From positions 5,764,819 to 5,828,818 of the forward strand of contig OZ026847.1 in NCBI GenBank assembly GCA_964023205.1: DNA of 64,000 nucleotides, written 5' to 3'. Shown here piece by piece: positions 37,641 through 48,554 of the stretch. The first letter of the stretch is position 1; every line of letters starts with the position of its first letter. A program made the translations under genes and the position numbers. Under the pieces are notes generated by a model, which did not search any database, was not told the origin of the DNA, and saw nothing but the letters and a program-made list of their open reading frames with translations. The stretch comes from Lutraria lutraria (taxonomy: Eukaryota; Mollusca; Bivalvia; Venerida; Mactridae).

Positions 37641-39317
37641 TTACTGTCCTTCTCTCAGAGAGTCAACAAAATTTAGCCAAATTTCAGACCACCAGTTGTA
37701 TGTTAAAGGATCAGATATACCGGTATCTTTCTCTAAGGTCACATTTCTTTTTTTATGTTCATTCCAGTCAATTGTTGCCATGTTTGTTCGGAGCCCGTAT
37801 ACTTTTTCAGAAAAGTTCATTCGTTTATCATGGTATTGCAACAACGCTTTATTGAAACTTTCTACATAATATGTATCCATGCAATGTATGTAATCGCTTG
37901 CTGTTTTATAGATTTCAATGTTTTTCAGAACGTCTGTCAATAATTTTTCAGCTTTTGGGTCTGTAATAATGATTTTACTGCTTTCATAATTTTTGTCCGT
38001 CTTACACCTAGACATTTCATGACAATTCATGTGGTTGTCTTTATAATGTTCAACAATATTTAGTATACTAGATCGTAGCTTCTCCTCTTTACCACCGCAG
38101 TTTTTCATGGCCCAGTAGACATGTGTTTTAATGCTAGCAGCTTTGTCTGATAACTGCTGGTGCCAAGTTGATCCTTCTTTATATTGTGGACCAGAACAGA
38201 CGCTCTTTACTTGTTTTGTGAGATTTTTTGTTCCGTGCCAAGTGTCGTTTGTTGATGTTGTACCACTCCGTTCTGTTTTGATGAATTTGTGGACACTTGC
38301 ATTTTCGTCATGGCAATGTAATCTTACTTGTATGTTTTCATCTTCGTACATATACTCATCAAAATAATCATACAGTTTTTGGATTCCGTTAAGTTCAAGT
38401 TTTTGAAATGATGAAGAATCTTTTTCATTTACATGTACAGTTTTAAGTACTTGGTGTGTATTTGCTCCGATACACACAACGTCTGTGTGGTATGAATTCT
38501 TTCTGGTGCCATGACTTACTCTGGCATCAGTTAAAATGTCAATATATTTTTCACCAGGATTCGATTGCAGTTCTGATTGTATTGCAAGATCACATATTTC
38601 CTCCGTCATTTCACTTACTACATTGCTGTATATAGAAAACACTTCATTAATGTAGTCTTCTCCAAGACTGCCTAGACCTGCGGCAGAGGATAATCTATTG
38701 AACTGATCGGGTAATATTCCTGACCCAAAATACCCATGAAGCATTCTTAGATTAGCCAAATATTTCTGTCCCAAGCGTTGACTACTACTCCATGTCAAAC
38801 TATGTTTGCTTTTGCATGTGAATTTCAAGACACCTACATAACCAGAGTAATTAGTTGACGATAATATGAGCTGTTCCTCGCAAATTTGTGTGTGATAAAA
38901 TACACGTTTCGTCAAATTTTCTATGTTGCTTGCTGAGGTAAGAAAGAACCGTTCTTCCCCATAGTCATCTTCACTGATGCTCTGACACGAGGCATCAGTG
39001 ATAACATCAGGATAACAGTCACCCTGTTGTTTATCTTGGCTCTCCACTTCAGTTTGATTAGTCTCAATATATTGAGTTTTATATGAACTTAACACTTCCA
39101 ACAATAAATGTTTTGATGTTACATTGTTAGGATTCCCATTACCTAAATGTGATTTGATGTCTTTAACAAGGCCTAAAATATCTTGTTTCTCTTCTTCATT
39201 TTCACACATAAATCCAATTTTACCTTCAACATAGTTCTTCTTTCTATTTTGATTACGTCTTTTTACAGCACTCGGATTGTCCTTGTAGTATTTCCTCTTT
39301 CGACCTTCATCCTCCAT
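37641..39317 (-). CDS. Intact DDE-type DNA transposase ORF
   Basis: A single uninterrupted frame of 558 codons. The N-terminus is basic (RKRKYYKDNP, KRRNQNRKKN). The core has the order expected of an RNase H-like transposase: TDARVSHGTRKNSYHT (first Asp about 264), CHDENASVHKFIKTE (second Asp about 337), NDTWHGTKNLTK (358-369), a helical insert with His and Cys residues (H399, C407, C432-H433, C438), then YYVESFNKALLQYHDKR with the third acid Glu486, and LRTNMATIDWNEHKKR. This matches animal transposase-like proteins with 'DxWH..K' and 'ES(F/H)N' motifs. I cannot say whether it is Kolobok, MULE or another group. Short repeats of different kinds lie on both sides, consistent with subterminal binding sites. 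It may be a recent element or a domesticated gene; no terminal inverted repeat was located. It is translated in the same orientation as the CARD gene. Confidence 0.8.
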   Translation of the reverse strand: MEDEGRKRKYYKDNPSAVKRRNQNRKKNYVEGKIGFMCENEEEKQDILGLVKDIKSHLGNGNPNNVTSKHLLLEVLSSYKTQYIETNQTEVESQDKQQGDCYPDVITDASCQSISEDDYGEERFFLTSASNIENLTKRVFYHTQICEEQLILSSTNYSGYVGVLKFTCKSKHSLTWSSSQRLGQKYLANLRMLHGYFGSGILPDQFNRLSSAAGLGSLGEDYINEVFSIYSNVVSEMTEEICDLAIQSELQSNPGEKYIDILTDARVSHGTRKNSYHTDVVCIGANTHQVLKTVHVNEKDSSSFQKLELNGIQKLYDYFDEYMYEDENIQVRLHCHDENASVHKFIKTERSGTTSTNDTWHGTKNLTKQVKSVCSGPQYKEGSTWHQQLSDKAASIKTHVYWAMKNCGGKEEKLRSSILNIVEHYKDNHMNCHEMSRCKTDKNYESSKIIITDPKAEKLLTDVLKNIEIYKTASDYIHCMDTYYVESFNKALLQYHDKRMNFSEKVYGLRTNMATIDWNEHKKRNVTLEKDTGISDPLTYNWWSEIWLNFVDSLREGQ

Positions 39318-39401
39318 TATTAAAACAGTTTATTCCATTTCATAAAAGAAAAACAACAGCTACTTATTTTATATCCAACACACAGTGTAATCATCCATCA
39401 T

Positions 39402-39850
39402 CCGATCAGACTCTCGGAGGTTCTCTCTACATTGTTTTATCCATAAATAGCTGAAGCAGAGCCCAACATCCGATCAGGATATCGGTTTATCATTGAATGC
39501 TGACTAAGTGTACTGAATCTATAAATAGCTGAATGTAAAGTGAAACATCCGATCAGACTATCGGACTCTGAACATTGTTTTATCAAATAAACTCTCCCTC
39601 TACATTGTGACATTATCAGTGATAGACATAAAGAGAATGTGGACTTACTGTACTGAATCTAAAAATAGCTGAAGAAGCCGATGTCTTTAAATGAGCAACA
39701 TCCGATCAGACTATGGATGCAAATGAACTCTCTCTGTACATTGTTTTATCAAATGAACTCTCTCTCTCTACATTGTTTTATCAGTGATAGACATACAGTG
39801 AATGCTGACTAACAGACTAATTGTACTGAATCTATAAATAGCTGAAGCAG
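39402..39850. repeat. Upstream repeat cluster of the transposase (CCGATCAG..ATCGG and ATCAGTGATAGACATA)
   Basis: 'ccgatcagactatcgg'-like inverted motifs lie at 39402-39417, 39470-39485, 39549-39564 and, degenerate, 39702-39716. Between them are 'tgtactgaatctataaatag', 'aactctctctacattg' and 'atcagtgatagacata' blocks. The last is shared with the 37183-37600 array. Confidence 0.7.
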
Positions 39851-40145
39851 ACGATGACTTTAAACCATATAAACTCCTTCCTCTAATTCAAATTTGAATT
39901 TCTGATATAATAGATTGTGATGAAAATATATTAACTTAACTCTTCATACATTTTGAAGTTTCTTATCTGGACTGATAAAAGAATCATCTTGCTTCATTCA
40001 GAATTTTTTTTCAGTGATTAAAAACTCCATTTTAATATCAAATATTTTAAAAAATCTCTCACTGAGCTGAAAACAGTTTAAAAATCAAGGGAAACCACCC
40101 ACCAGCCATTACCTCCCTCTCATACCCATGTTGGGAGTTTAAGTA

Positions 40146-40394
40146 CAGTCAAACCTGTGAACAAAGGCTGCCCTTAGGAAAGACATGATATGGCCTTTAT
40201 TGACAGGTGGTCATTATTCAGAGATCATTTTGTTCTAAATGACGGTTTTTATTAGAATGGCATTTATTGACAAAAATTGGCCTTTGTTCAGAGGTCATTT
40301 TGTTCTAAATCATCAATCATGTTTTTTTATTAGTATGGCCTTTATTCGTAGGGAGTCCTTCATTAAAAGGTGGCCATAAACACAGGTGTAACTG
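40146..40394 (+). mobile_element. CAGTCAAACCTG MITE, copy 3
   Basis: 'cagtcaaacctgtgaacaaa' to 'cacaggtgtaactg', with TA on both sides. Four 'tggcctttrtt' blocks lie inside. This is the longest copy here. Confidence 0.75.
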
Positions 40395-40451
40395 TATCAT
40401 TTTCATGAATAAAGTAAGTAAGTAACATCCAGCAAACTCGTGTTAATATAG

Positions 40452-40812
40452 TGACCACTTGTGATAACTAGATACCCAAGGGCGACATGTCGAGCCCGCT
40501 GTTTGAAAACACATCATCTGATTGTATTATGCCAATTCATTTTCAAATATGTCAATGCATAAGGGAGATACAGCCCGGACATTGTCTATGATACACTTTT
40601 TTAACGTTTGACCTCTATGTGTGACCTTGGTTCTTGTGCACTGCACTGCACACGGTCTCAACAATTATGCCAAGTTATTTTCAAATAAGGCGATGCATCA
40701 GGGAGATACAGCCCAGACAAGGAAAATCCAGACAGACTAACTAACGCACAGACACGCAACTGCCATTGTGGCATCTATGCCGAGCTGACCGCAAGCGGGC
40801 GTAGCAAAAAAA
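40452..40812 (+). repeat. 'gaccgcaagcgggcgtagcaaa' interspersed repeat
   Basis: It ends 'gccgagctgaccgcaagcgg' then 'gcgtagcaaaa', and has two 'agggagatacagcc' blocks. I recognise the end sequence as a common bivalve repeat. Confidence 0.5.
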
Positions 40813-41769
40813 GCCACTCAATGCAATACATTTAAAAATACAACAGACCAAAATAAACCTTAAAAAAGGTGAACTATGCATGAAGGTCAATGTTAATCTC
40901 TCCAAACAGCGGACATGGTTCAAAAGTTTGACTGTATACCTACAACCAACACTATTCAACCAAGAAAACATCTTGACATTTTAAAACGTTCAAATATTCA
41001 TTACAACATTGCAAGATTTCAGCAATTACCAAGCAATTAACAAGCAATTAACATGTTAATAACATACTACATAAACACAGAAAAAAATAAATACTGATAA
41101 TGTTTTCTCCAATATAACCAAGTTGGTCTATTTCTCTGATAAGAAACATCTGCAAGCAATATTGAAGAAATATACAAAGTGAATACTACTCCAATAGAAA
41201 CAGTCTGATACCCGAAGTTTGTCCCTAATTCAGTAAAATAACTTTAATAATTATCTACAGAGACAAGCCCTGTATATTACTGGTACTTTGGAGACAAAAT
41301 ATGCAAATATTAACTCAATTGATATTGAGGTGTACTCAGTGCCAAGTCATAATATAGAGGAAATATTGAAAATAGCCCCCAAAATAAGTGGTCATCATTA
41401 TTATTAAGGTGGTCACTTAGACAAGTCTTACAGTATTTAGTACTATTTACCATAGGAGCTTCAGGTACAACAAACAGACAGACAATAGAAGTCAGAACAG
41501 TTATAACTGAATTAAATTTTGATAAAAAAGTAACCTTTACTCTTTTTATCTAAAACCAATTCATAAATCATTAAATAAACAAGGAAATTACAAGGTTATC
41601 ACGTCCAGAGAGACATAATATAATATATGCTACATCATGAACACTACTTAAAATGATAACCAATTTTGTGTATCCAATGTGAACTTCACAGTAATAAAAG
41701 CTAAGTACAACTGTCACATGAAGGACTCACTTGGGTTAAACATTTATAATTTAAAGTTTTAACATTGGA

Positions 41770-41925
41770 GTTAGACCCTAGCCATAGACATGGGTGGCAC
41801 CACCAAGCCTCCATAAGCTAGCTGGACAGCTTTCTAGCATGTGAAAGGTTCTAGGTTGGATTCAAACTCACAGTCACTGTGGTGAGAGGTCAGAGACTGT
41901 GTAACCACTTGACCACAGGAAACCT
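41770..41925 (-). mobile_element. tRNA-headed SINE
   Basis: The minus strand shows 'gtggtcaagtggttacacag' (A-box region), 'gagtttgaatccaacc' (B box), and 'agaaagctgtccagctagct' plus 'tatggaggcttggtggt' (body). It is the best-preserved SINE of this type in the window. Confidence 0.75.
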
Positions 41926-42608
41926 CATAAATCACCCGTCCCCACACATTCCACTAACAGTACCATGAGTACAGACTTGAACCAACAATCTCCAGACAGA
42001 GCCATAAATATCTTTATCTTTATGACTGCTACAGCACTAAGTCATAATCGCTAAAAATATTGGTCAGTTTTCATGAGTTTGAAACATGACAGCAAACCAA
42101 CAATTTATTTTTAAATTTGACCTAATTATATGTTTAAATGACAGCATGATTTGCAGTGCATAATATAACTCTACTGTACTCAATTACAGGTCTATCACAA
42201 TGCCTCACCATCAGTGATCACTGATTGTACATCTAGATAAAATGTTAGATTTCACCTACCCTATCTTACACTCACTTGTCTCTGGTTATTTATTGAGACA
42301 GATTTCCGTAGTTCAGACAAGTTCATGGCAAATACTCATACTTGCCCCACAGTTAGAGATCAATACATGCTAAGAAAAACATACATAAACAGGTACAGGT
42401 GATTGTCAGGGTTCTGTTAGCATTCCATACCTCTATATCATCACAGGTATAATCACTTCAAATAGTTTGTCCAAGTTGTCTTGGCAGACTTCTAACAACG
42501 GGTCAAGGTACAATGTCATTCAGGGAAATAGCATTCCACCTGGTAAAACTTACATACTGTGGCTGATTCACCTAACCAGTGTTCCTGGGCTGTATTCTAC
42601 CAGTACTA

Positions 42609-42890
42609 CAGTCTTCACAAAAAAAATGTTTAGGCACTGGACATTCGGGCCAGTGAAAATGCAAAATTAACTGGACCGAATTAACTTTCAGTGGACCAAG
42701 ATGAGAATACACAAAATTTTATATAATTTGGCTATGTTATATTCTTTTAGAGTGAAAAATGGTAAAATTATCACTGAAAAATTTACTGGACCGTCGGACC
42801 ACTGACCTTTTCAAATTTACCGGACCAATGGCTAATTTGGCGGACCTCGGTCCAAGGACTGGTGCTAAATTCGAAGACTGGTACTAAGTT
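42609..42890. mobile_element. CAGTCTTC-family element with 6-bp TSD GTACTA
   Basis: Ends 'cagtcttcac' and 'ttcgaagactg'. GTACTA immediately precedes (42603-42608) and follows (42891-42896). The interior has repeated 'tttactggaccg' and 'accggaccaatgg' motifs. 282 bp, no reading frame. The longest copy. Confidence 0.8.
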
Positions 42891-42992
42891 ACCCTTTAAC
42901 AAGTAGCCAGCAACTTCACATGTGGATGAAAATTGACATTTTTCTCAAAATGTCATAGATGAGTATGACCTGCCACGACTGAATATCACTAT

Positions 42993-43160
42993 CAGGGTTT
43001 TCATTAATATTCAGTACAACAAATTTTCTAGTGAAAGTAACCGATATGGCTGGGGGTGGCCTAGTTTATAAGTATTTCAAACTTGGGAATTTTAACCGAT
43101 GTTTTTGCAGTTTTAACCGATGGTTTTCATGGGCAATCAGTTCTTAATGAAAACGGCCTG
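42993..43160. mobile_element. CAGGG-type element with TTTTCATTAA ends
   Basis: 'cagggttttcattaa' and 'ttaatgaaaacggcctg' are inverted ends. 'ttttaaccgatg' is repeated inside. No exact flanking duplication. Confidence 0.6.
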
Positions 43161-43540
43161 ATTGTACAGCTTGTAACTTACCAAAGTTCAAATAAATATC
43201 TTATAGTTACTTCAGACATAAATAGCTAAGAAAATATAATCCTAAATATGCCAAATTTATTGAAAAAAAATCAATCTACCAAATTCAATACAAGGGGACA
43301 GTACAATAATCAACTATTACTGCATGTTATAATGCCTTGACAACAAGTTTGACAATTAAATGGAGTAAGGATATAAAAGCCCAGTTCTCCTGTATCCTCT
43401 CTCCCCTCTCAATGGGGTGGCCCTAAAATAACCATATGTAGCTGTTGTGTGGGCCGTTAAACAAGTGACAAACAAAACAAAGACATTATTATATACAAGA
43501 ACAAAGTTTTTTAAAACAGAGTAGATGGCAATCCATTTTT

Positions 43541-43720
43541 GTAAACTGAACGATAGTTCAGCTATCCATAGCCGTCAACTCACTCGGCACGCATGCATTT
43601 TTATGCGAATCTAAGTACTGTGTTTATCTACATAGTTAAAACTACATGTAGTTCCCGTTTCATGTTGCGGTGCGAGTCTATGTAAGTTCAGTTTCCATGA
43701 GTACTTTCAGTACTTTGATT
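43541..43720 (+). repeat. Repeat X, copy 5
   Basis: The most complete copy: 'gtaaactgaacgatagttca', 'catagccgtcaactcactcg', 'atgtaagttcagtttccatg' and 'agtactttcagtactttgat'. Confidence 0.7.
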
Positions 43721-43793
43721 ATACAGGGTAGCCTCCCACTTAAAACTTTTCACTCAGACACAACGTAAAATAATCTTAGAAGATCAAACTTAC

Positions 43794-43893
43794 CATGTTA
43801 AAAATCTTCAGAAGTCATCCATATTTCCATTCCCGGCGAACCAATCATGTTCACTAACAAACATGTGACATCCTGCTTATTAATTTCCACATC
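43794..43893 (-). other. Candidate exon of an unidentified minus-strand gene
   Basis: The minus strand has a good acceptor (tttttgtcttttgtag), an open frame of 31 codons (DVEINKQDVTCLLVNMIG, then SPGMEIWMTSEDF) ending TAA, and a strong donor ATG|GTAAGT four bases after that stop. It could be the last coding exon of a gene to the right, or a 5' non-coding exon of the CARD gene, since both fit the strand and spacing. I do not recognise the peptide. Confidence 0.35.
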
Positions 43894-43946
43894 CTACAAA
43901 AGACAAAAACATAAATTATAATAGGGGTAAATAAACAAACAAACTA

Positions 43947-44123
43947 CAGTTAAACCTCTCCAGAGCAGCCCTCTCTTGAGCAACAACCTCCCTTCAACAA
44001 CAGCATAATGTTTTCCCACTGCACGATTAAGGATTTAACTTTAACCTATCTAGAGCAACAACCTCTCAAAAACAACTTAATTTTGATACTCACAAGGGGT
44101 GTTGCTATGGAGAGGTTTTAATG
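43947..44123. mobile_element. AACCTCTCCAGAG MITE with TA duplication
   Basis: 'cagttaaacctctccagag' and 'ctatggagaggttttaatg' are inverted ends flanked by TA. It matches the decayed copy in CTDNEP1 intron 3. Confidence 0.75.
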
Positions 44124-44687
44124 TACATGCTATCTCTAACAATCTGATATTTTCTATTTTTCATAACCATTCTGGTCTCGCAGTGTTTGAAACTGTATTT
44201 TTACATTGTCCAACCTGCACGCTCATTTATAACAGTTTTAATTTTACATCATTCCATAGAAACTTATAGTAAATCTCAATAATGCCTATACTTGTTTTCC
44301 ATAAAAACTTGACTCCCTATAATGTCCAAACTGACACTCCATAGTAACTATGGTACATGTACCTTCACTAATACTATCCAAACTGACATGCCATAGTAAC
44401 TACCTTCACTAATGTCCAAACTGGTACTCCACAGAAACTTGATTCAATAATGACAGGACTGATAACCCATAAAAAATCAAGATGTCAAAACTGGAAAAAG
44501 CATATCACAACTAGATTCACAGATGTCATAAACTGCATTCAATCATTTATTATGGTTGTTCACAAGACTTTCTCAAATTGTTCCAAAACAGGGATCCATA
44601 GTGATATATGATATGATTGTTGAAAAGCAGAAAACAAGTCAATGTATATTCCAACAAGACCAGTTTGAGTCGAGTCGACACAACCGG

Positions 44688-44910
44688 GGCCATCCTAAAA
44701 AAAATATTTTGTTTGTGTACCAACTCACCTAAGAAGGCCCCTATCCGTTTTTTTTGCCTGTCAGGTAAAAAAATATCAATAGCAATAGCACTCTGGACAT
44801 TTTGGGTTCAATTAAAAAAAAAATTTAAGAAATATTTCCAACCTAACTACCTACCCACAGAAAATTTTTTGGCTAGGGTCACTGCAAACAAACATTTTTT
44901 AAGGATGGCC
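44688..44910. mobile_element. GGCCATCCTTAAAAA MITE, copy 1
   Basis: 'ggccatcctaaaaaaaatat' and 'aacattttttaaggatggcc' are inverted ends. It shares the middle 'cattttgggttcaat' with copy 2 at 47749-47968. No flanking duplication is seen here. Confidence 0.7.
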
Positions 44911-45464
44911 CAGACAAAAGCAAAAATAAAGTCTAAAATAGTACTTCATAAGAAAAGTAAGTGAAATATATAACACACAAAAACAACAAATGACACAATA
45001 TGCAACATTCAGTTGTCACAGCAGGCATTCCATGGCAGTTAAAGATTTTATCATTTATCCTCAACACCATACCATTATCTCAGTCTACAAATGTATCATT
45101 GATTAACATAGAGAGAAATACAGATGTTGGTGTAGATCAACATTCCATGACAACATGTCATAGAACACATGTTATTTTTTAACTAGCAGACTGGTCGTCA
45201 AAATATCTACAGGAATGTAAGACTCTAAACATCCTGATTCTGCAAACCAGTCAACCAATATTTTTGTCCTGAGGAAATTCTAATATTTTCTTAACTGCAC
45301 ATTGTCTGTCATGCATTAGATCAGATATTTGTGCATGCAGAACTTCTACGTAATGAATGTCATTAAATTCTGTCCAGTATTTATGGGTAAAACAGACAAT
45401 GGAAAAAGTCTGTGCATCATTGCCAGGAGATTAAAGTTTATTTTTTGCAAGGTTTTACCATGTA

Positions 45465-45596
45465 CCTTCAAACCTGTATACAAAGGCCACACTTAGGAAA
45501 GTCAAAAAAATGTGGCCTTTATGGTGTCAATCAATGATGGTTCTAGTAAGAGTGACTTTTATTCACAAGATGGCCTCTAACACAGAGCTTTGACTG
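45465..45596 (+). mobile_element. CAGTCAAACCTG MITE, copy 4
   Basis: 'ccttcaaacctgtatacaaa' to 'gagctttgactg', flanked by TA. The interior 'aatgtggcctttat' matches the family. Confidence 0.65.
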
Positions 45597-45669
45597 TAAT
45601 AACATTATTACAAACATCCAGTTGACTGGACATGACTGTATGGTGTCATCTCAGCAGTCTGCTAAAATA

Positions 45670-45687
45670 CCCCCCCCCCCCCCCCCC
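45670..45687 (+). repeat. 18-C homopolymer
   Basis: An uninterrupted run of 18 C. Its length is likely variable and prone to sequencing error. Confidence 0.9.
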
Positions 45688-45868
45688 GATATTGAAACAT
45701 GAATCAGAAGTGCCTTGACTTAACACTAACTGAAAAAATAGAAATTACAAGTCAATGATTCAAAATCATGTATATAATTAGGTCAGTCTACAAAGATTCT
45801 TAATCAAGTCCAAAAATTAATGACAATTAAGAATAAATTTCAACCTCCACCACACAACTATACAAATA

Positions 45869-46062
45869 CTGGGCTAAAAATAAAAAATTTGTTTGGAGTG
45901 CTCCGACCCAGAATTTTAGCACTGTGTAGGTAGGGAATTTTTTTTTACTACATAACAATAGCAAAAAAAAAATGCCCAAAAGATTTTATTTGCTAGGATT
46001 TTCATGAGTAGGTCAGTGCACTCCAAACATGCTTACGGTATTTTTATTTATTTTCAGCCCTG
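45869..46062. mobile_element. CAGGGCTGAAAATAAA-type element
   Basis: Ends 'ctgggctaaaaataaa' and 'tttattttcagccctg', with 'gtttggagtgctc' and its inverse just inside. It resembles the CAGGG group, but no exact flanking duplication is seen. Confidence 0.6.
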
Positions 46063-46749
46063 TATCTATCTATAGAATAAAATTGCACTACAAATAAAAA
46101 ATTTCAAATGACCATGACACCAGTAGAAGTTCGTCATTTCATGACTAGAATAAACAAAACTGAATTATTCATGCATACAATATGAGTAAGCCATCACATC
46201 ATTCATCATCTGTTTTCAGCATCCAGGAATCTTGTATTGAACATTTTCATGCATTTCATTACAGACAAAATATTTTTAAAACCTCGGTCAATACTTAGAT
46301 CAATAAAACCGAACACTATTTTCTCTCTTGTTTTAACCTTTCAACAAGTCAGTACATAAGAACTCTCGTCCAACCTTGAATAGAGTCCAACCTTGAATAG
46401 AACGAGTTTATCATTAATATTGCATTTTGTCTTCTTGAACCGACTGGATAGAAATCAATCAACGAGCCATGTCTGAAGGCACTTCCATTCAATTACCAAG
46501 CCTCTGAATAACTTGGAAAGATGACTGCATGTCATGTTGAAGTGCATGTACATTCTAACCCTCATATATCACATATGTTACATGTATATAGAGGGCCTGA
46601 TACTAAGGTCGAGTGGTTTTGGTCCCTGTCCCTTTCAATCGAATTCATGAAAATATGAATTTTTCATGAACTATTCTTGAATACTTCATGAAGAGTTCAA
46701 GAAGTATGAATAACTACAAGTATTTGATAGAGGTGACTAATAATCACTA

Positions 46750-46905
46750 GCCCCATCATTGGTGGAACTTGAAATTCCACCCAGTACCAAATTTAACATG
46801 TACAGTACCTTGTCTAGCTAGCTTGGGGAAGGACAGGGGTTACTCCACCATTACTGCTGGAAAGTCACCAAATGACAGCGTGATTAATCTTAAAAGGTAT
46901 CCAAC
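46750..46905 (+). mobile_element. SINE body fragment
   Basis: 'gtctagctagcttggggaag', 'ggggttactccaccatta' and 'gctggaaagtcaccaaatga' match the SINE central domain. The head is not recognisable. Confidence 0.5.
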
Positions 46906-46953
46906 AAACAGTAGTACAATTGTGCATGTATCACTGACAACATGCCAGTGAAA

Positions 46954-47103
46954 CAGTCTTCAAATAAGTGGGTTGCCCGCTGCCCGAAAGGATTTTTCTC
47001 CTTCTTTAAGTCATTTGGGGGACAACCTAGTTCTGGAGAGATTCCTTCATAAAGTATAATTTATGGTCTCGCAATCTGTCACAAAAAATTAATTCAAAGA
47101 CTG
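46954..47103. mobile_element. CAGTCTTC-family element with 6-bp TSD GTGAAA
   Basis: Ends 'cagtcttcaaataag' and 'attcaaagactg'. GTGAAA at 46948-46953 is repeated exactly at 47104-47109. Interior 'gggttgcccgctgcccga'. 150 bp, non-coding. Confidence 0.8.
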
Positions 47104-47748
47104 GTGAAATGCAGGCAAACAAATCTATATTTCATAACATGGCATATCTTGAAATAATTCTACAACCAAAGCCAGGTACCAACAAAACTAGATAAGGAAC
47201 CAAAAACTTAGTACATATCAAACAGTTGACATAGTGAATGAATTAATTAAACACCTGTATTAATTAAAAGTGACACAATCTTGGAAATTCATACATCAGA
47301 AAAAATTCTAACTCACCTTTTAAATATGAGTCTCCAACTCAGTATGAATTAGATTAGAAAAAGTCTTGTTTTAAAGCTGTGAGTCACTACTTGATTATCT
47401 CTTACACTTTCAAACAATGACGACTATCTATTGTCACATGTACAATATAGGTCTTTGTCCAAACAACTATCCCTACCGATATATTACACCAAACTTAGTA
47501 AAACAATTCATTTATACATGTATGTACAGTGTTTACCACAGATCAGATAATGTTATCTGATTTCTATTTGTTACCTGGTGTATAGATCTTTATGAGATTT
47601 TTATTTCAATGTTATCACCAAAACATTATGTAATAATATTAGCATAGATGAATCAATAAAAATCACTAAATTTCCTTATAATTTAATCTGTATACTCAGA
47701 CCCATGCAACAGTGAAAAACCTATTTGATCAAGGTTTCATTTCATTTA

Positions 47749-47968
47749 GGCCATCCTTAAAAAATATTTTGCTACCTACTCAGCAAAAAGGCCACTACCC
47801 ATTTTTTTGGCTTCTTCCGGCAAATGTTTCTTTTTTAAATGAAAAAATAGCATTCTGACATGTATTTTGGGTTCAATGTAAGATTTAATTTGTATAAGTA
47901 CAGGTGCCTACCCTACGCACTGAAAGTTCTCGGGGTAAGGTTAACACAAACATTTTTTAAGGATGGCC
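47749..47968. mobile_element. GGCCATCCTTAAAAA MITE, copy 2, TTA duplication
   Basis: 'ggccatccttaaaaaatatt' and 'aaacattttttaaggatggc' with TTA on both sides. A 3-bp TTA target and GG-starting ends point to the PIF/Harbinger group. Confidence 0.75.
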
Positions 47969-48554
47969 TTACATATCTGAATTATAACCTCTTACAAAAC
48001 CTGTTTACTCGACTCAAAACTCAATACAATGTTTTTTACTTTAAAAAAAATCTATCCATCAAAATAACACAAGCGTATTGATTCTTATTTGTGAAACTTA
48101 AAGGTCATAACATCTTAAGTGAAAGAAAAATCTTTTCTGTGAGTTTTTATTATAAATTTACATAATGAAGATATTGATACATGTACTTTCTAAACTCCTC
48201 ACATAGTAATTAAGATCAGATTATTCAATTTCCCTGTACAAACACATATTTTAAGTACTAATATTGATTTTTGTTGATTTCTTTAAGGAGCCGATAAAGC
48301 GTTAAATTGCATGACTCTTTAGAAAACACCACATAAACAGCACAAAGAAATTAAAATGAAACCTATTCTATTACAGTTTAAGATATGACAGAGGGTGCTT
48401 GTTTACTGTAAGTGAATGATTGCACAATGAACTAAAAGTATGTAATGTAATTATAACAACCGGTACATAACTGAAAGTTGAATGAATGAGGTTATGCACT
48501 TACAACTTGCATATTTTCATACACTTAAGTGCACACTAGGGTTTAATGTCACAC

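Noticed and set aside
44617..44964. 115-codon plus-strand open frame
   Set aside because: It lies almost entirely in a GGCCATCC MITE and is Lys-rich from poly-A tracts; no coding character.
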